From assembly GCA_904502025.1 (NCBI GenBank), contig CAJGDJ010000005.1, positions 7,158 to 71,157 on the forward strand: a DNA stretch of 64,000 bases, read 5' to 3'. The translations under genes and the position numbers were made by a program. The first letter of the stretch is position 1. The number at the start of each line of letters is the position of its first letter. The notes beneath the pieces are model-generated. The model had not been told where the DNA came from and made no database searches. It saw only the letters and a program-made list of their open reading frames with translations. Below are positions 8,953 through 17,934 of this stretch, piece after piece. The DNA comes from an uncultured Muribaculaceae bacterium. Its GTDB lineage: Bacteria > Bacteroidota > Bacteroidia > Bacteroidales > Muribaculaceae.

Positions 8953-10245
8953 TTATTTTGCAATGAGCAAGAAATAATTCTTTTTACCCTTTTGAACAAG
9001 TATATACTTGTTATTGAGCAACATGTCGGCCGAAGCATCGGCATACACATCGGTAATCTTTTCTTTATTGATTGACACACCTCCTTGTTGTGCAAGCTTA
9101 CGAAGTTCGCCTTTAGATGGGAATACCGCAGCTTTTTCAACCAAAAGATCAGCAATTTTTACACCGGCTTCGATGTCGGCTTTTTCAACTTCGAATGTTG
9201 GCACACCTTCAAACACCGCCAAAAGTGTAGCTTCGTCGATTTTGCGAAGAGTTTCAGAAGCTTTGTTGCTGAAAAGAATTTGCGAAGCTTCAACAGCAGC
9301 TTCATATTCGTCGGCAGAGTGTACCATTGTGGTTATTTCTTTTGCAAGACGCTTTTGCAATGGACGCAAGCCGGGGTCTTTTTCTTGTTCTTCAACCAAT
9401 GTCTGGATTTCTTCGCGAGAAAGTTCGGTGAAAATTTTGATATATTTTTCAGCGTCTGCATCTGACACGTTCAACCAGAATTGATAGAACTTATAAGGAG
9501 AAGTGTAGCGAGAATCCAACCACACGTTACCACTTTCAGTTTTGCCAAATTTACCACCATCGGCTTTGGTAATTAGAGGACATGTGAGTGCGTAAGCTTC
9601 ACCACCAACTGTGCGACGAATCAATTCAGTTCCGGTGGTAATATTGCCCCATTGGTCAGAACCGCCAAGTTGAAGACGGCAATTTTTCTCTTTGTAGAGA
9701 GTTAAGAAGTCATAACCCTGTACAAGTTGGTAAGAAAACTCGGTAAACGACATTCCTTGTTGAGACTCTCCCGAAAGACGCTTCTTAACCGAATCTTTTG
9801 CCATCATATAGTTTACTGTGATGTGTTTGCCCACATCGCGAATAAAGTCGAGGAATGAAAAGTTTTTCATCCAGTCGTAATTATTCACCAACTCTGCTGC
9901 GTTTGGAGCGTCGCTATCAAAGTCGAGGAACTTTGCAAGTTGCTTTTTGATAGCTTCTTGGTTGTGGCGGAGAGTTTCTTCGTCAAGAAGTTTACGCTCT
10001 TGGCTTTTCATTGAGGGGTCACCAATCATGCCGGTAGCACCTCCTACGAGGGCAATGGGTTTATGTCCGGCACGTTGAAAATGCTTAAGCATCATCACTC
10101 CCACCAAGTGTCCGATATGTAAAGAGTCGGCAGTTGGGTCAATACCCAAATAAGCCGTAGTCATTTCTTTTTTTAGTTGTTCGTCTGTTCCGGGCATCAC
10201 AGTGTGAATCATGCCACGCCAGGTCAATTCTTCGATAAAATCCAT
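8953..10245 (-). CDS. tyrS: Tyrosyl-tRNA synthetase
   Basis: 430-residue class I synthetase that charges tRNA-Tyr. The HIGH-type signature HIGHL is at about residues 43-47 and the KMSKS loop appears as KFGKT (in GGKFGKTESGNVWLD). The C-terminal 80 residues form an S4-like RNA-binding domain (FPSKGELRKLAQQGGVSIN). The length is normal. It is transcribed alone on the minus strand, diverging from the DEAD-box helicase gene; the 157-base gap holds promoters for both. Confidence 0.97.
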   Translation of the reverse strand: MDFIEELTWRGMIHTVMPGTDEQLKKEMTTAYLGIDPTADSLHIGHLVGVMMLKHFQRAGHKPIALVGGATGMIGDPSMKSQERKLLDEETLRHNQEAIKKQLAKFLDFDSDAPNAAELVNNYDWMKNFSFLDFIRDVGKHITVNYMMAKDSVKKRLSGESQQGMSFTEFSYQLVQGYDFLTLYKEKNCRLQLGGSDQWGNITTGTELIRRTVGGEAYALTCPLITKADGGKFGKTESGNVWLDSRYTSPYKFYQFWLNVSDADAEKYIKIFTELSREEIQTLVEEQEKDPGLRPLQKRLAKEITTMVHSADEYEAAVEASQILFSNKASETLRKIDEATLLAVFEGVPTFEVEKADIEAGVKIADLLVEKAAVFPSKGELRKLAQQGGVSINKEKITDVYADASADMLLNNKYILVQKGKKNYFLLIAK

Positions 10246-10288
10246 TATAGTATATTGTTATATTATTTTTCAATATTATTTTCAACTG

Positions 10289-10296
10289 CAAAGTTA
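10289..10296 (-). promoter_or_regulatory. Probable -7 element for tyrS
   Basis: TAACTTTG on the minus strand 44 bases upstream of the tyrS ATG. No good TTTG -33 element is seen at the expected distance. Confidence 0.4.
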
Positions 10297-10363
10297 CACA
10301 ATAAATTTGTATTTACCCGATTATCAAAGACATTATTTATGAAGATTAAATCATTAAATCTCA

Positions 10364-10398
10364 TTTGTGTTAATTGTGAATTAAATGTGCTATCTTTG
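10364..10398 (+). promoter_or_regulatory. Promoter for DEAD-box helicase, nearly leaderless
   Basis: TATCTTTG at 10391-10398 ends four bases before the ATG at 10403, so transcription should start at or next to the start codon. A TTTG at 10364-10367 is 23 bases upstream, a little longer than the usual 19-21 spacer. Confidence 0.5.
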
Positions 10399-10402
10399 TG
10401 GC

Positions 10403-12193
10403 ATGAAAACATTTGAAGAATTAGGGGTAAGCGATGAACTGTTGCTTGCCATTAGTGAGATGGGATTTGAGATGCCTATGCCTGTGCAGGCAAAAGTAAT
10501 CCCACATTTATTAAATGAAGATAATGATGTGGTGGCACTGGCTCAGACCGGTACCGGAAAAACGGCTGCATTTGGGTTGCCGGTGTTGCAACGCATCAAT
10601 TCATCATTGCGAGAGCCTCAAGCTGTAATATTGTCACCCACACGAGAATTGTGTTTACAAATAGCCGAAGATCTTGCCGACTTTTCAAAATACCTTCCCG
10701 AAGTAAATGTATTGCCTGTATATGGAGGCTCAAGCATCGAAAGCCAAATACGCTCATTGCGTAGAGGGGTGCAAGTGATTGTGGCTACTCCCGGTCGTTT
10801 GCTCGACTTGATTAAACGTGGCGTGGCACATCTCGAAAATGTTCACACCGTAATTCTCGATGAAGCCGACGAAATGCTCAACATGGGATTTCTTGATTCT
10901 ATCAATGAGGTTCTTTCGCATGTTCCCGAGCAACGTAAAATGTTAATGTTCTCAGCGACAATGCCCCCCGAAATTGGCAAAATTGCAAAGAAATACATGC
11001 ACGATCCGGTGGAATTTGTTGTAGGACAACGCAACGAGGGTGCTGCCAATGTGAATCACATATATTATATGGTACATGCTCGCGATAAATATCTTGCTCT
11101 CAAACGCATCGCCGATAATAATCCAAGCATATATGCCATAATATTTTGTCGCACACGTCGCGACACTCAAGAGATTGCCGATAAACTCATTCAAGACGGA
11201 TATAATGCCGACGCTCTTCATGGCGACTTGTCGCAACAACAACGCGACTTGACTATGAAGAAATTTCGCGACAGAGTTATATCTATACTTGTTGCTACCG
11301 ACGTGGCAGCTCGAGGTCTTGATGTAGATGAGCTTACCCACGTAATCAACTATGGATTGCCCGATGACACAGCCGTATATACTCATCGTTCAGGGCGTAC
11401 AGGTCGAGCCGGAAGAACGGGAGTTTCAGTTTCTATTGTCCATTCTCGTGAAAAGAGCAGAATACGTGATATCGAGAAAATTATCGGGAAGAAATTTGAA
11501 CGCAAAGAAGTTCCTTCTCCCGAACATATTATCGAAAAACAACTTTATAATCTTGCTCATCGATTAGAACAGGTGGAAGTCAACGATGAACAAATCGATA
11601 AATATTTCACCGGTGTAAGTCGAAAACTTGGCTGGCTGTCGGGAGAAGATTTATTAAAACGCATTCTTTCTCTTGAGTTTAACCGCCTGCTTGATTACTA
11701 TAAAGATGCACCCACAATTGAGGTAATTGAAGATAAGAAACCCCAAAAAGACAAAAAAGAACGTGGCGAGAACAACAAGCCCCGCAATGAAAAAGAAAAA
11801 GATCGTCGCACAGCCGAAAAAGGCATGGCTCGTGTGTATATCAATCTCGGCAAATCCGATGGCTTCTATGCCGGCAACCTCATTGAGATTATTAATAAAT
11901 GGGTGCCGGGGGCTCGTGTCGAAGTGGGACGTATCGACCTTTTATCAGGATACTCACTTTTTGATGTAAAAAAAGGAGATGCAAAACGCGTAGTGGCTTC
12001 ACTCAAAGGCAGCGATTTTCTTGGCAAACGAGTATTCACTGAAATTGCCGACCCCGAACGTGATTATGCACGAGCTTCGGCTCGTCGCAATCGCAAAGTC
12101 GCAGTAGGAGATAATAGTGATGATGTCGAAAACTTCGACAAGCCCAAACATAAAAGACGTGATGGCAAAAGATTTTCACGTCGCAAAAAATAG
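10403..12193 (+). CDS. DEAD-box RNA helicase with DbpA-type RNA-binding domain
   Basis: 596-residue ATP-dependent RNA helicase of the DeaD/CsdA type, active in ribosome assembly and RNA decay. The Q motif region FEELGVSDELL, AQTGTGKT (I), PTREL (Ia), DEAD (II), SAT (III) and the HRSGRTGRAGR motif (VI) are intact. After a charged linker (about residues 440-475) comes a DbpA RNA-binding domain (GMARVYINLGKSDGFYAGNL) and a basic tail ending in RRDGKRFSRRKK. The start chosen is the ATG at 10403 (MKTFEELG); the six extra upstream residues overlap the promoter. It is the first of five close-packed plus-strand genes. Confidence 0.93.
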   Translation: MKTFEELGVSDELLLAISEMGFEMPMPVQAKVIPHLLNEDNDVVALAQTGTGKTAAFGLPVLQRINSSLREPQAVILSPTRELCLQIAEDLADFSKYLPEVNVLPVYGGSSIESQIRSLRRGVQVIVATPGRLLDLIKRGVAHLENVHTVILDEADEMLNMGFLDSINEVLSHVPEQRKMLMFSATMPPEIGKIAKKYMHDPVEFVVGQRNEGAANVNHIYYMVHARDKYLALKRIADNNPSIYAIIFCRTRRDTQEIADKLIQDGYNADALHGDLSQQQRDLTMKKFRDRVISILVATDVAARGLDVDELTHVINYGLPDDTAVYTHRSGRTGRAGRTGVSVSIVHSREKSRIRDIEKIIGKKFERKEVPSPEHIIEKQLYNLAHRLEQVEVNDEQIDKYFTGVSRKLGWLSGEDLLKRILSLEFNRLLDYYKDAPTIEVIEDKKPQKDKKERGENNKPRNEKEKDRRTAEKGMARVYINLGKSDGFYAGNLIEIINKWVPGARVEVGRIDLLSGYSLFDVKKGDAKRVVASLKGSDFLGKRVFTEIADPERDYARASARRNRKVAVGDNSDDVENFDKPKHKRRDGKRFSRRKK

Positions 12194-12221
12194 TTTTATT
12201 GAAAAAGTTGTTATATAAGAT

Positions 12222-12857
12222 ATGAAACGAATATTTTGTGTAATAATTAGTATTTGTACCTTAGCATTTGTGCTTGTTGCAAAAAATGACACCCGCCCGG
12301 TAGCGGCAAAACATCTGTTTATTGAGGCTCCCGATGAGATATTTCCTATGCTTGAAGAAAACACTCGTCTTGACATGATTGATTATTACGAAAGTGCGTA
12401 TAATCGACCCTCGTTAAATGTGTTTGAAGATTCAAGCATGGTTACATATTGCGACAGCACTTGCATTAAAATTAAAGCGTCAGAAGTATTGCAATATCAA
12501 TTGTCGATGCCTGCTAAAAATCTGATTTTACTAATTTCAACTCATTCAATCCCTATGTACGATAGTGAAATATCATTCTATGATTTTGAATGGGAAAAAC
12601 TATCGACCGAAAAATATTTTTCATCGCCAAAACTTGCTGACTGGCTCACTGATGATGGCAAAAAGATGCGTGATGATGTAGAAAATGCCGTACCTTTCAT
12701 CATTGCAAGTTATAATTTTGATGTTGAGAGTGGTGTATTGACAATAACCAACCAATTGAAAGATTATTTTGATAAAAACACTTGGCAACAAGTGTCAAAA
12801 TGGCTCTCTCCTCAATTAAAATATAAATGGACAGGAAAAAAGTTTAAGAAACAATAA
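12222..12857 (+). CDS. DUF3256-like secreted protein
   Basis: 211-residue protein with an N-terminal signal segment (IFCVIISICTLAFVLVA). The sequence KHLFIEAPDEIFPMLEENTRLDMIDY resembles the Bacteroidota family DUF3256, known only from hypothetical proteins. Several aromatic and acidic residues follow, and the end is basic (KYKWTGKKFKKQ). No catalytic motif is visible. It lies 28 bases after the DEAD-box gene and 22 bases before xseA, so it is probably in the same transcript. Family assignment is from memory and moderate in certainty; function is unknown. Confidence 0.6.
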   Translation: MKRIFCVIISICTLAFVLVAKNDTRPVAAKHLFIEAPDEIFPMLEENTRLDMIDYYESAYNRPSLNVFEDSSMVTYCDSTCIKIKASEVLQYQLSMPAKNLILLISTHSIPMYDSEISFYDFEWEKLSTEKYFSSPKLADWLTDDGKKMRDDVENAVPFIIASYNFDVESGVLTITNQLKDYFDKNTWQQVSKWLSPQLKYKWTGKKFKKQ

Positions 12858-12879
12858 TTCTTTGAAAAAGCCTTTAGCG

Positions 12880-14178
12880 ATGAACGAACAAACACTCACT
12901 TTGCTACAACTCAATCAACGTATTGCCGCGTTGATGACCGTGCCCGACACACAAAACGTGTGGGTTACTGCCGAGTTGAGCGATGTATCGGTGCGTGGCG
13001 GACATTGTTATATGGAACTGCTGCAAAAACACCCCGATACCGGAGCTACACTCGCAAAGGCACGAGGTGTGATTTGGGCAAATATATATTCTCGCCTTGC
13101 GGTAGAATTTCTCAATGCTACCGGTCAACGATTTACGTCAGGGCTGAAAGTTATGGTGCGAGCATCAGCATCAATGCACCCGATTTATGGCATGTCGCTT
13201 GTGATTACTGCCGTAAATCCCGAATACACTATGGGCGATTTGCTTCGTCTCCGTCGTGAAATTCTTGAACGATTACAACGTGAGGGCATCATCGAAATGA
13301 ATCGCCAACTCGATTGGTGTGAAGTGCCTTTGCGAATAGCAGTGGTATCGGCTCGTGGGGCTGCCGGATATGGCGATTTTATTAACCAATTATATTCCAA
13401 CTCCTCACATCTTAACTTCAAAACACAACTTTTTGAAGCTGTGATGCAGGGCGACCGCACTCCATCAACAATTATTTCCGCTCTTAACCAAATTGCAATG
13501 CAACAAGATGAATGGGACGGTGTGGTTATAATTCGTGGAGGTGGAGCGACGAGCGACCTTGTGGCATTCGAAAACTATGAGTTAGCTGCAAATATAGCAC
13601 AATTTCCCTTGCCTGTTATTGTGGGAATTGGACATGAACGCGACATTACGGTACTCGACTACGTGGCTAATATGCGTGTAAAAACCCCAACCGCCGCTGC
13701 CGAATGGTTGATAAATCGTGGTGACATAGCATTGGAACATCTTCGTTCAATGGGTGCTTCGATATTGCAATTAGTGAGCGATCGCATTGCTGGAAACAAA
13801 GAACAGCTCTCTCGCTATGAAGTCTTATTACCTACTGCCCCTATAACAGCAGTAGAAAGAGAATCGGCACGATTACGAAGCGACATGTTGTCGTTGGCTC
13901 AAATTGGAGCCCGTCGCATTACGCCTGAACTCGCACGGCTTGATCATATTGCCGGCTCAATTGCATCGGCAACCGGTGTGGTGCTTCACCGTCGAAACGA
14001 CCAACTTAATTCTATGCAAGCTATGCTCAATGCACTCTCGCCTGAGGCAACTTTGCGTCGTGGATATTCAATTACTCGCGTGAATGGGAAAGCAGTAACC
14101 GATGCGTCGCATGTGCCAACGGGTACTAAAATCGAAACAACCCTTGCCAATGGCACTATAACATCAGTAAAACAATAA
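12880..14178 (+). CDS. xseA: Exodeoxyribonuclease VII large subunit
   Basis: XseA is the catalytic subunit of exonuclease VII, which degrades single-stranded DNA to oligonucleotides. The 432-residue product has an N-terminal OB-fold (VWVTAELSDVSVRGGHCYMEL) and the catalytic region with RIAVVSARGAAGYGDF, GGGATSDL and GIGHERD. The ATG at 12880 is chosen over an upstream in-frame TTG at 12862, which would add six residues unlike the family. It is followed 14 bases later by xseB, the usual pairing. Confidence 0.95.
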   Translation: MNEQTLTLLQLNQRIAALMTVPDTQNVWVTAELSDVSVRGGHCYMELLQKHPDTGATLAKARGVIWANIYSRLAVEFLNATGQRFTSGLKVMVRASASMHPIYGMSLVITAVNPEYTMGDLLRLRREILERLQREGIIEMNRQLDWCEVPLRIAVVSARGAAGYGDFINQLYSNSSHLNFKTQLFEAVMQGDRTPSTIISALNQIAMQQDEWDGVVIIRGGGATSDLVAFENYELAANIAQFPLPVIVGIGHERDITVLDYVANMRVKTPTAAAEWLINRGDIALEHLRSMGASILQLVSDRIAGNKEQLSRYEVLLPTAPITAVERESARLRSDMLSLAQIGARRITPELARLDHIAGSIASATGVVLHRRNDQLNSMQAMLNALSPEATLRRGYSITRVNGKAVTDASHVPTGTKIETTLANGTITSVKQ

Positions 14179-14192
14179 AAACTACATTATAT

Positions 14193-14414
14193 ATGGCAAA
14201 CGAACTACAATTTAAGTCCGTAAAGGAAATGACCTATACCGAGGCTGTAAGTGAATTAGAATCAATATTGCAAATGATGCAAGGCGATAAATGTGACATC
14301 GATCGATTAACCGACTTTACTCGTCGTGCAACTGAGTTGCTCTCCGAGTGCCGTTCACGACTCACCACTACCGACGAACAACTACGCTCAATTCTCGCTC
14401 AATTAGAAAAATAA
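14193..14414 (+). CDS. xseB: Exodeoxyribonuclease VII small subunit
   Basis: 73-residue helical protein that assembles with XseA. MTYTEAVSELESILQMMQ followed by CDIDRLTDFTRRATELLSECR is the standard two-helix XseB pattern, with the final RLTTTDEQLRSIL. The length is normal. It lies directly downstream of xseA and seven bases before the hydrolase gene. Confidence 0.93.
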   Translation: MANELQFKSVKEMTYTEAVSELESILQMMQGDKCDIDRLTDFTRRATELLSECRSRLTTTDEQLRSILAQLEK

Positions 14415-14420
14415 ATCAAT

Positions 14421-15749
14421 ATGATAAATCGTAACTTTATCTTCGCCATAATGTTGTCATGCTGCATTATTTCAAATGCCACTGATTTTATTGGGCATTG
14501 GAAAGGAAAAGTTGCAAATCTTCCTATCGTATTTCACATTACTAACGATAGTGTGTGGAGTGCAACACTTGACTCACCTATGCAGGGGGCAATGGATATT
14601 AAGTGTGGCAAAGTTGTGGTAATAGGCGATAGCATCACAATCAATATGCCTGCACTGCATGCTGATTTCAAAGGGGTAATAGCACAAGATAACAAGGCAA
14701 TCATTGGCACATTTACGCAAGGAATGTCATTGCCGTTGACCCTTACTCGCACCACAGCCGAAGCGACAAAGTATAATCGTCCGCAAGAACCACAACCTCC
14801 ATTTGTATATAATTCGCAAGATGTAACATTCCAAAACGGAGATATTACCCTCGCCGGAACTTTGACAACCCCATTTTGGGGCAAAAGCCATAAAGCCGTT
14901 GTGCTTGTGAGTGGCAGTGGATCACAAAATCGTGATGAGGAATTATTTGGACACAAGCCATTTGCCGTCATCGCCGACTATCTCACACGTCATGGCATTG
15001 CAGTTTTACGATATGATGATCGTGGTGTAGGAGGCTCATCGAAAGGGAACAAAGATGACACAACACTCGACCTCGCTACCGATGCAATGGCTGCCGTTGA
15101 ATACCTTAAATCTCGAAACGATATTGATACAACTCATATTGGCATTATAGGACATAGCGAAGGGGGATTAATAGCTGTGATTAACGCTGCACAACATTCC
15201 TATGATGTTAATTTTATTGTAACTCTTGCCGGTCCTTATGTGAGTGGCAAAGATATATTGGTGCGTCAAAATCAGCTTATAGCCAAAACGATGGGACAGA
15301 CATTAAATGATGAGCAGTTGGTGCAGATTGAAACTATTTTTGAGACAATTTATAATTCAACCGACACCGACCAACTTGCTGTTCGCTTGACCGAAATATT
15401 AAAAAGTGATAGCACCAACAAACAACAAGATATTGAAACAACCGTGAGAGTGATGACATCTCCTTGGTATGTGGCGTTTGTGAAACTCGACCCCACTCAA
15501 TATCTCTCACAAGTGAAATGCCCGGTATTTGCTATCAACGGCACATGGGACTATCAAGTTGATGCTATACAAAACCTTGAAATGGCACAAAAAATGATAC
15601 CACATGCCACGATAAAGCGATATGAGGGATTAAATCACATGTTCCAACCTTCTTCATCACGCCAAGCGAGCATGAACTACGGAGCAATCGAAACCACAAT
15701 TTCCGAACATGTTCTACACGACATTGCAGAGTGGATAAATAAGTTATAA
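14421..15749 (+). CDS. Secreted alpha/beta hydrolase
   Basis: 442-residue protein with a signal peptide (FIFAIMLSCCIISNA), an N-terminal beta-rich domain of about 110 residues (TDFIGHWKGKVANLPIVFHI) and a C-terminal alpha/beta hydrolase domain. The oxyanion region LVSGSGSQNRDEE, the nucleophile elbow GHSEGG, the Asp region INGTWDYQVDA and the His in GLNHMFQ make a complete Ser-Asp-His triad. Similar proteins are annotated as S33-like peptidases or esterases; the substrate cannot be told. It is the last gene of the five-gene plus-strand run and is followed by a strong terminator. Confidence 0.82.
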   Translation: MINRNFIFAIMLSCCIISNATDFIGHWKGKVANLPIVFHITNDSVWSATLDSPMQGAMDIKCGKVVVIGDSITINMPALHADFKGVIAQDNKAIIGTFTQGMSLPLTLTRTTAEATKYNRPQEPQPPFVYNSQDVTFQNGDITLAGTLTTPFWGKSHKAVVLVSGSGSQNRDEELFGHKPFAVIADYLTRHGIAVLRYDDRGVGGSSKGNKDDTTLDLATDAMAAVEYLKSRNDIDTTHIGIIGHSEGGLIAVINAAQHSYDVNFIVTLAGPYVSGKDILVRQNQLIAKTMGQTLNDEQLVQIETIFETIYNSTDTDQLAVRLTEILKSDSTNKQQDIETTVRVMTSPWYVAFVKLDPTQYLSQVKCPVFAINGTWDYQVDAIQNLEMAQKMIPHATIKRYEGLNHMFQPSSSRQASMNYGAIETTISEHVLHDIAEWINKL

Positions 15750-15762
15750 CGATAAGTCATAT

Positions 15763-15803
15763 AAAATGATTAAGGCAACATCAAATGTTGCCTTAATCAT
15801 TTT
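15763..15803. terminator. Strong bidirectional terminator
   Basis: A perfect 19-bp stem (15763-15781 against 15785-15803) with a 3-base loop, with A/T-rich arms serving as U-tracts in both directions. It separates the convergent hydrolase and acyl-CoA synthetase genes. Confidence 0.9.
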
Positions 15804-15830
15804 ATCGAATTAGATAAATATTTTATTGTG

Positions 15831-17732
15831 TCAAGCTAACGCATCTATATTTTGTTGATTGAGAAGTTGTTTTCCCTCAGGGGTGTACATATAGTCAATG
15901 CGATCGGCGTAGGCTTTTTCAATTTTTCCACGCACCATTTTCATTGTACTGTTAATCATTTGATTTTGCTCAGTAAATGGTTCAGCCAATACTGCGATAG
16001 CTGCCGGCAACCAACGATCGGGGAACATCGTTTCGTGTTCGCCACCTTTCTTAAACATAGCCACATCGGCATCAATCAATTTCAATGCTTCAATGCGACC
16101 TTCTTCGGTATCGAGCGACAATCCTTTTTCGTTCAATGCTCGTTTCAAATAATCTTTATTCGGAACAACTACTGCCGTAGTGTATTGTGATTGATTATTA
16201 TATAGCATTACTTGGTCAATACTTGGTGCTAATTGCACTAATGCTTCTTCAATTCCTTCGGGACTGTATTTTTCGCCGTCGCTTGAAATAAGAAGGCTTT
16301 TGAAACGACCTTTAACATACAACAAGCCCTCTTTGGTCATGTAGCCCAAATCGCCGGTATAAAGGTAACCATCTCTGATTGTTTCGGCAGTAGATTCGGG
16401 ATTTTTCCAATATCCTGCCATTACATTCTCACCTTTCACTACGATTTCGCCCATTTCACCAAGAGGTAATTCGTTGCCCTTGTCGTCGCAAATCTTGAGG
16501 TCGATAGGGGTTACCAGTTTACCACTTGAACCGAAACGATATTTTTCGGGACCATTAGACGAAAGCACCGGAGTAGCTTCTGAAAGCCCATATCCCTGAT
16601 ACATAGGCATTCCCACACCAACATAGAATTTTTGCAAATCTTTATCAAGCAATGCACCTCCACCTATAAAGAAACGCAATTCGCCTCCGAAATTTTCACG
16701 CACTTTTGAAAAAAGAATTTTATCAAAAAGAGCAACAAGAGGTTTGAGTAATAAACGGAATCCTTTGAAGTCGAGATTACTATCGCCATAATAGGTTTGT
16801 TTTACTTTCAGCCCGAAATTGAAAAGTTTTTCGGTTGTTTTACCTTTTGCACGAATAGCTTGTTCGATATTCTTCTTGAATGTTTTAGCCAGTGCAGGCA
16901 CACTCAAAATGAAGTGAGGCTTTACCTCTTTGATATTTAGAGGAATATTTTTGAGAGTTTCCAATGGAGTACGTCCCACTTGTACGGTTGCAGCAGTTGC
17001 TCCTTGAGCCATCATTATGTAAAACCCTACAACGTGAGCAAAACAGTGGTCAAGAGGGAGAATGATTAGCGTACGCCATGTTTCATCGATGTCAACAAGA
17101 GTGAGCGATTGCTCCACGTTGGCTGTATAGTTGCGGTGGGTTAACACAACCCCTTTGGGATCGGCAGTTGTTCCACTGGTATATGTAATAGTGGCATAGT
17201 CATCATTTTGGATTGATTGTGCCACACTGAGAAATTCCTCCATTGAGTGTGACGCAAGAAACTCATCGCCCATTTTAAGAATTTCTTCAAGGGCGATTTC
17301 TTTCTCCTCAAAACTATCTTGTTTATCAAAAACGATGATATGTTTTACATCGGGAATTTCATCTTTGATTGCACGAACTTTCTTTAATTGAGTTCCTGAA
17401 ACCATGATATATTTCACATCGCCATGAATGAGACGGAACATCAAGTCGTTACGTTCTTCAAGTTTTATTGAAAGGGGTACGTTTACAGCACCTGCATAAA
17501 ACATTGCAAGCTCGCCCACAACCCACATGTTGCGACCTTCGCTCAAGAGAGCCATGTTTTCGCCTTTTTTAACTCCGAGAGCTTGAAGCCCGGCTCCAAG
17601 GCGATATACTTGTTCTTTAACTTGCGAATAGGTGGTTTTAGTCCATTCTTTGCCTACTTTTTCTAATAAGAATGTGTTATTAGGATAACGTTTTACCGAC
17701 GCTTCAAATAGGTCAACAATAGTTTTTTTCAT
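15831..17732 (-). CDS. Long-chain fatty acid-CoA ligase
   Basis: 633-residue AMP-binding enzyme that activates fatty acids with ATP and CoA. The P-loop-like TYTSGTTADPKGV (about residue 183), the YQGYGLSEATPVLS motif, YTGDLGYMTKEGLLYVKGR and the C-terminal lysine region are intact. It belongs to the soluble FadD/FAA-type branch with a C-terminal extension rich in PDRWLPAAI. The gene is alone on the minus strand. Its product would act at the inner membrane, feeding exogenous or recycled fatty acids into phospholipids. The preferred chain length is not deducible. Confidence 0.9.
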   Translation of the reverse strand: MKKTIVDLFEASVKRYPNNTFLLEKVGKEWTKTTYSQVKEQVYRLGAGLQALGVKKGENMALLSEGRNMWVVGELAMFYAGAVNVPLSIKLEERNDLMFRLIHGDVKYIMVSGTQLKKVRAIKDEIPDVKHIIVFDKQDSFEEKEIALEEILKMGDEFLASHSMEEFLSVAQSIQNDDYATITYTSGTTADPKGVVLTHRNYTANVEQSLTLVDIDETWRTLIILPLDHCFAHVVGFYIMMAQGATAATVQVGRTPLETLKNIPLNIKEVKPHFILSVPALAKTFKKNIEQAIRAKGKTTEKLFNFGLKVKQTYYGDSNLDFKGFRLLLKPLVALFDKILFSKVRENFGGELRFFIGGGALLDKDLQKFYVGVGMPMYQGYGLSEATPVLSSNGPEKYRFGSSGKLVTPIDLKICDDKGNELPLGEMGEIVVKGENVMAGYWKNPESTAETIRDGYLYTGDLGYMTKEGLLYVKGRFKSLLISSDGEKYSPEGIEEALVQLAPSIDQVMLYNNQSQYTTAVVVPNKDYLKRALNEKGLSLDTEEGRIEALKLIDADVAMFKKGGEHETMFPDRWLPAAIAVLAEPFTEQNQMINSTMKMVRGKIEKAYADRIDYMYTPEGKQLLNQQNIDALA

Positions 17733-17934
17733 AACGTTATTTGATTAGTTATCTTAGATTCTGGGCGTAAAGGTAGTAAAAAAATGCCAAAAAGTTATAA
17801 AAAATGGTTTTTTTCTCGTATCTCGGATTAATGTTTAAGCCTTGCACGCCAATCTCCACCTAAAAACATGCGTTTGACTTATAGCTAACATGTTACCTTA
17901 TCAAAATTCCCATTGCCCACTTCACATTCTGCAT

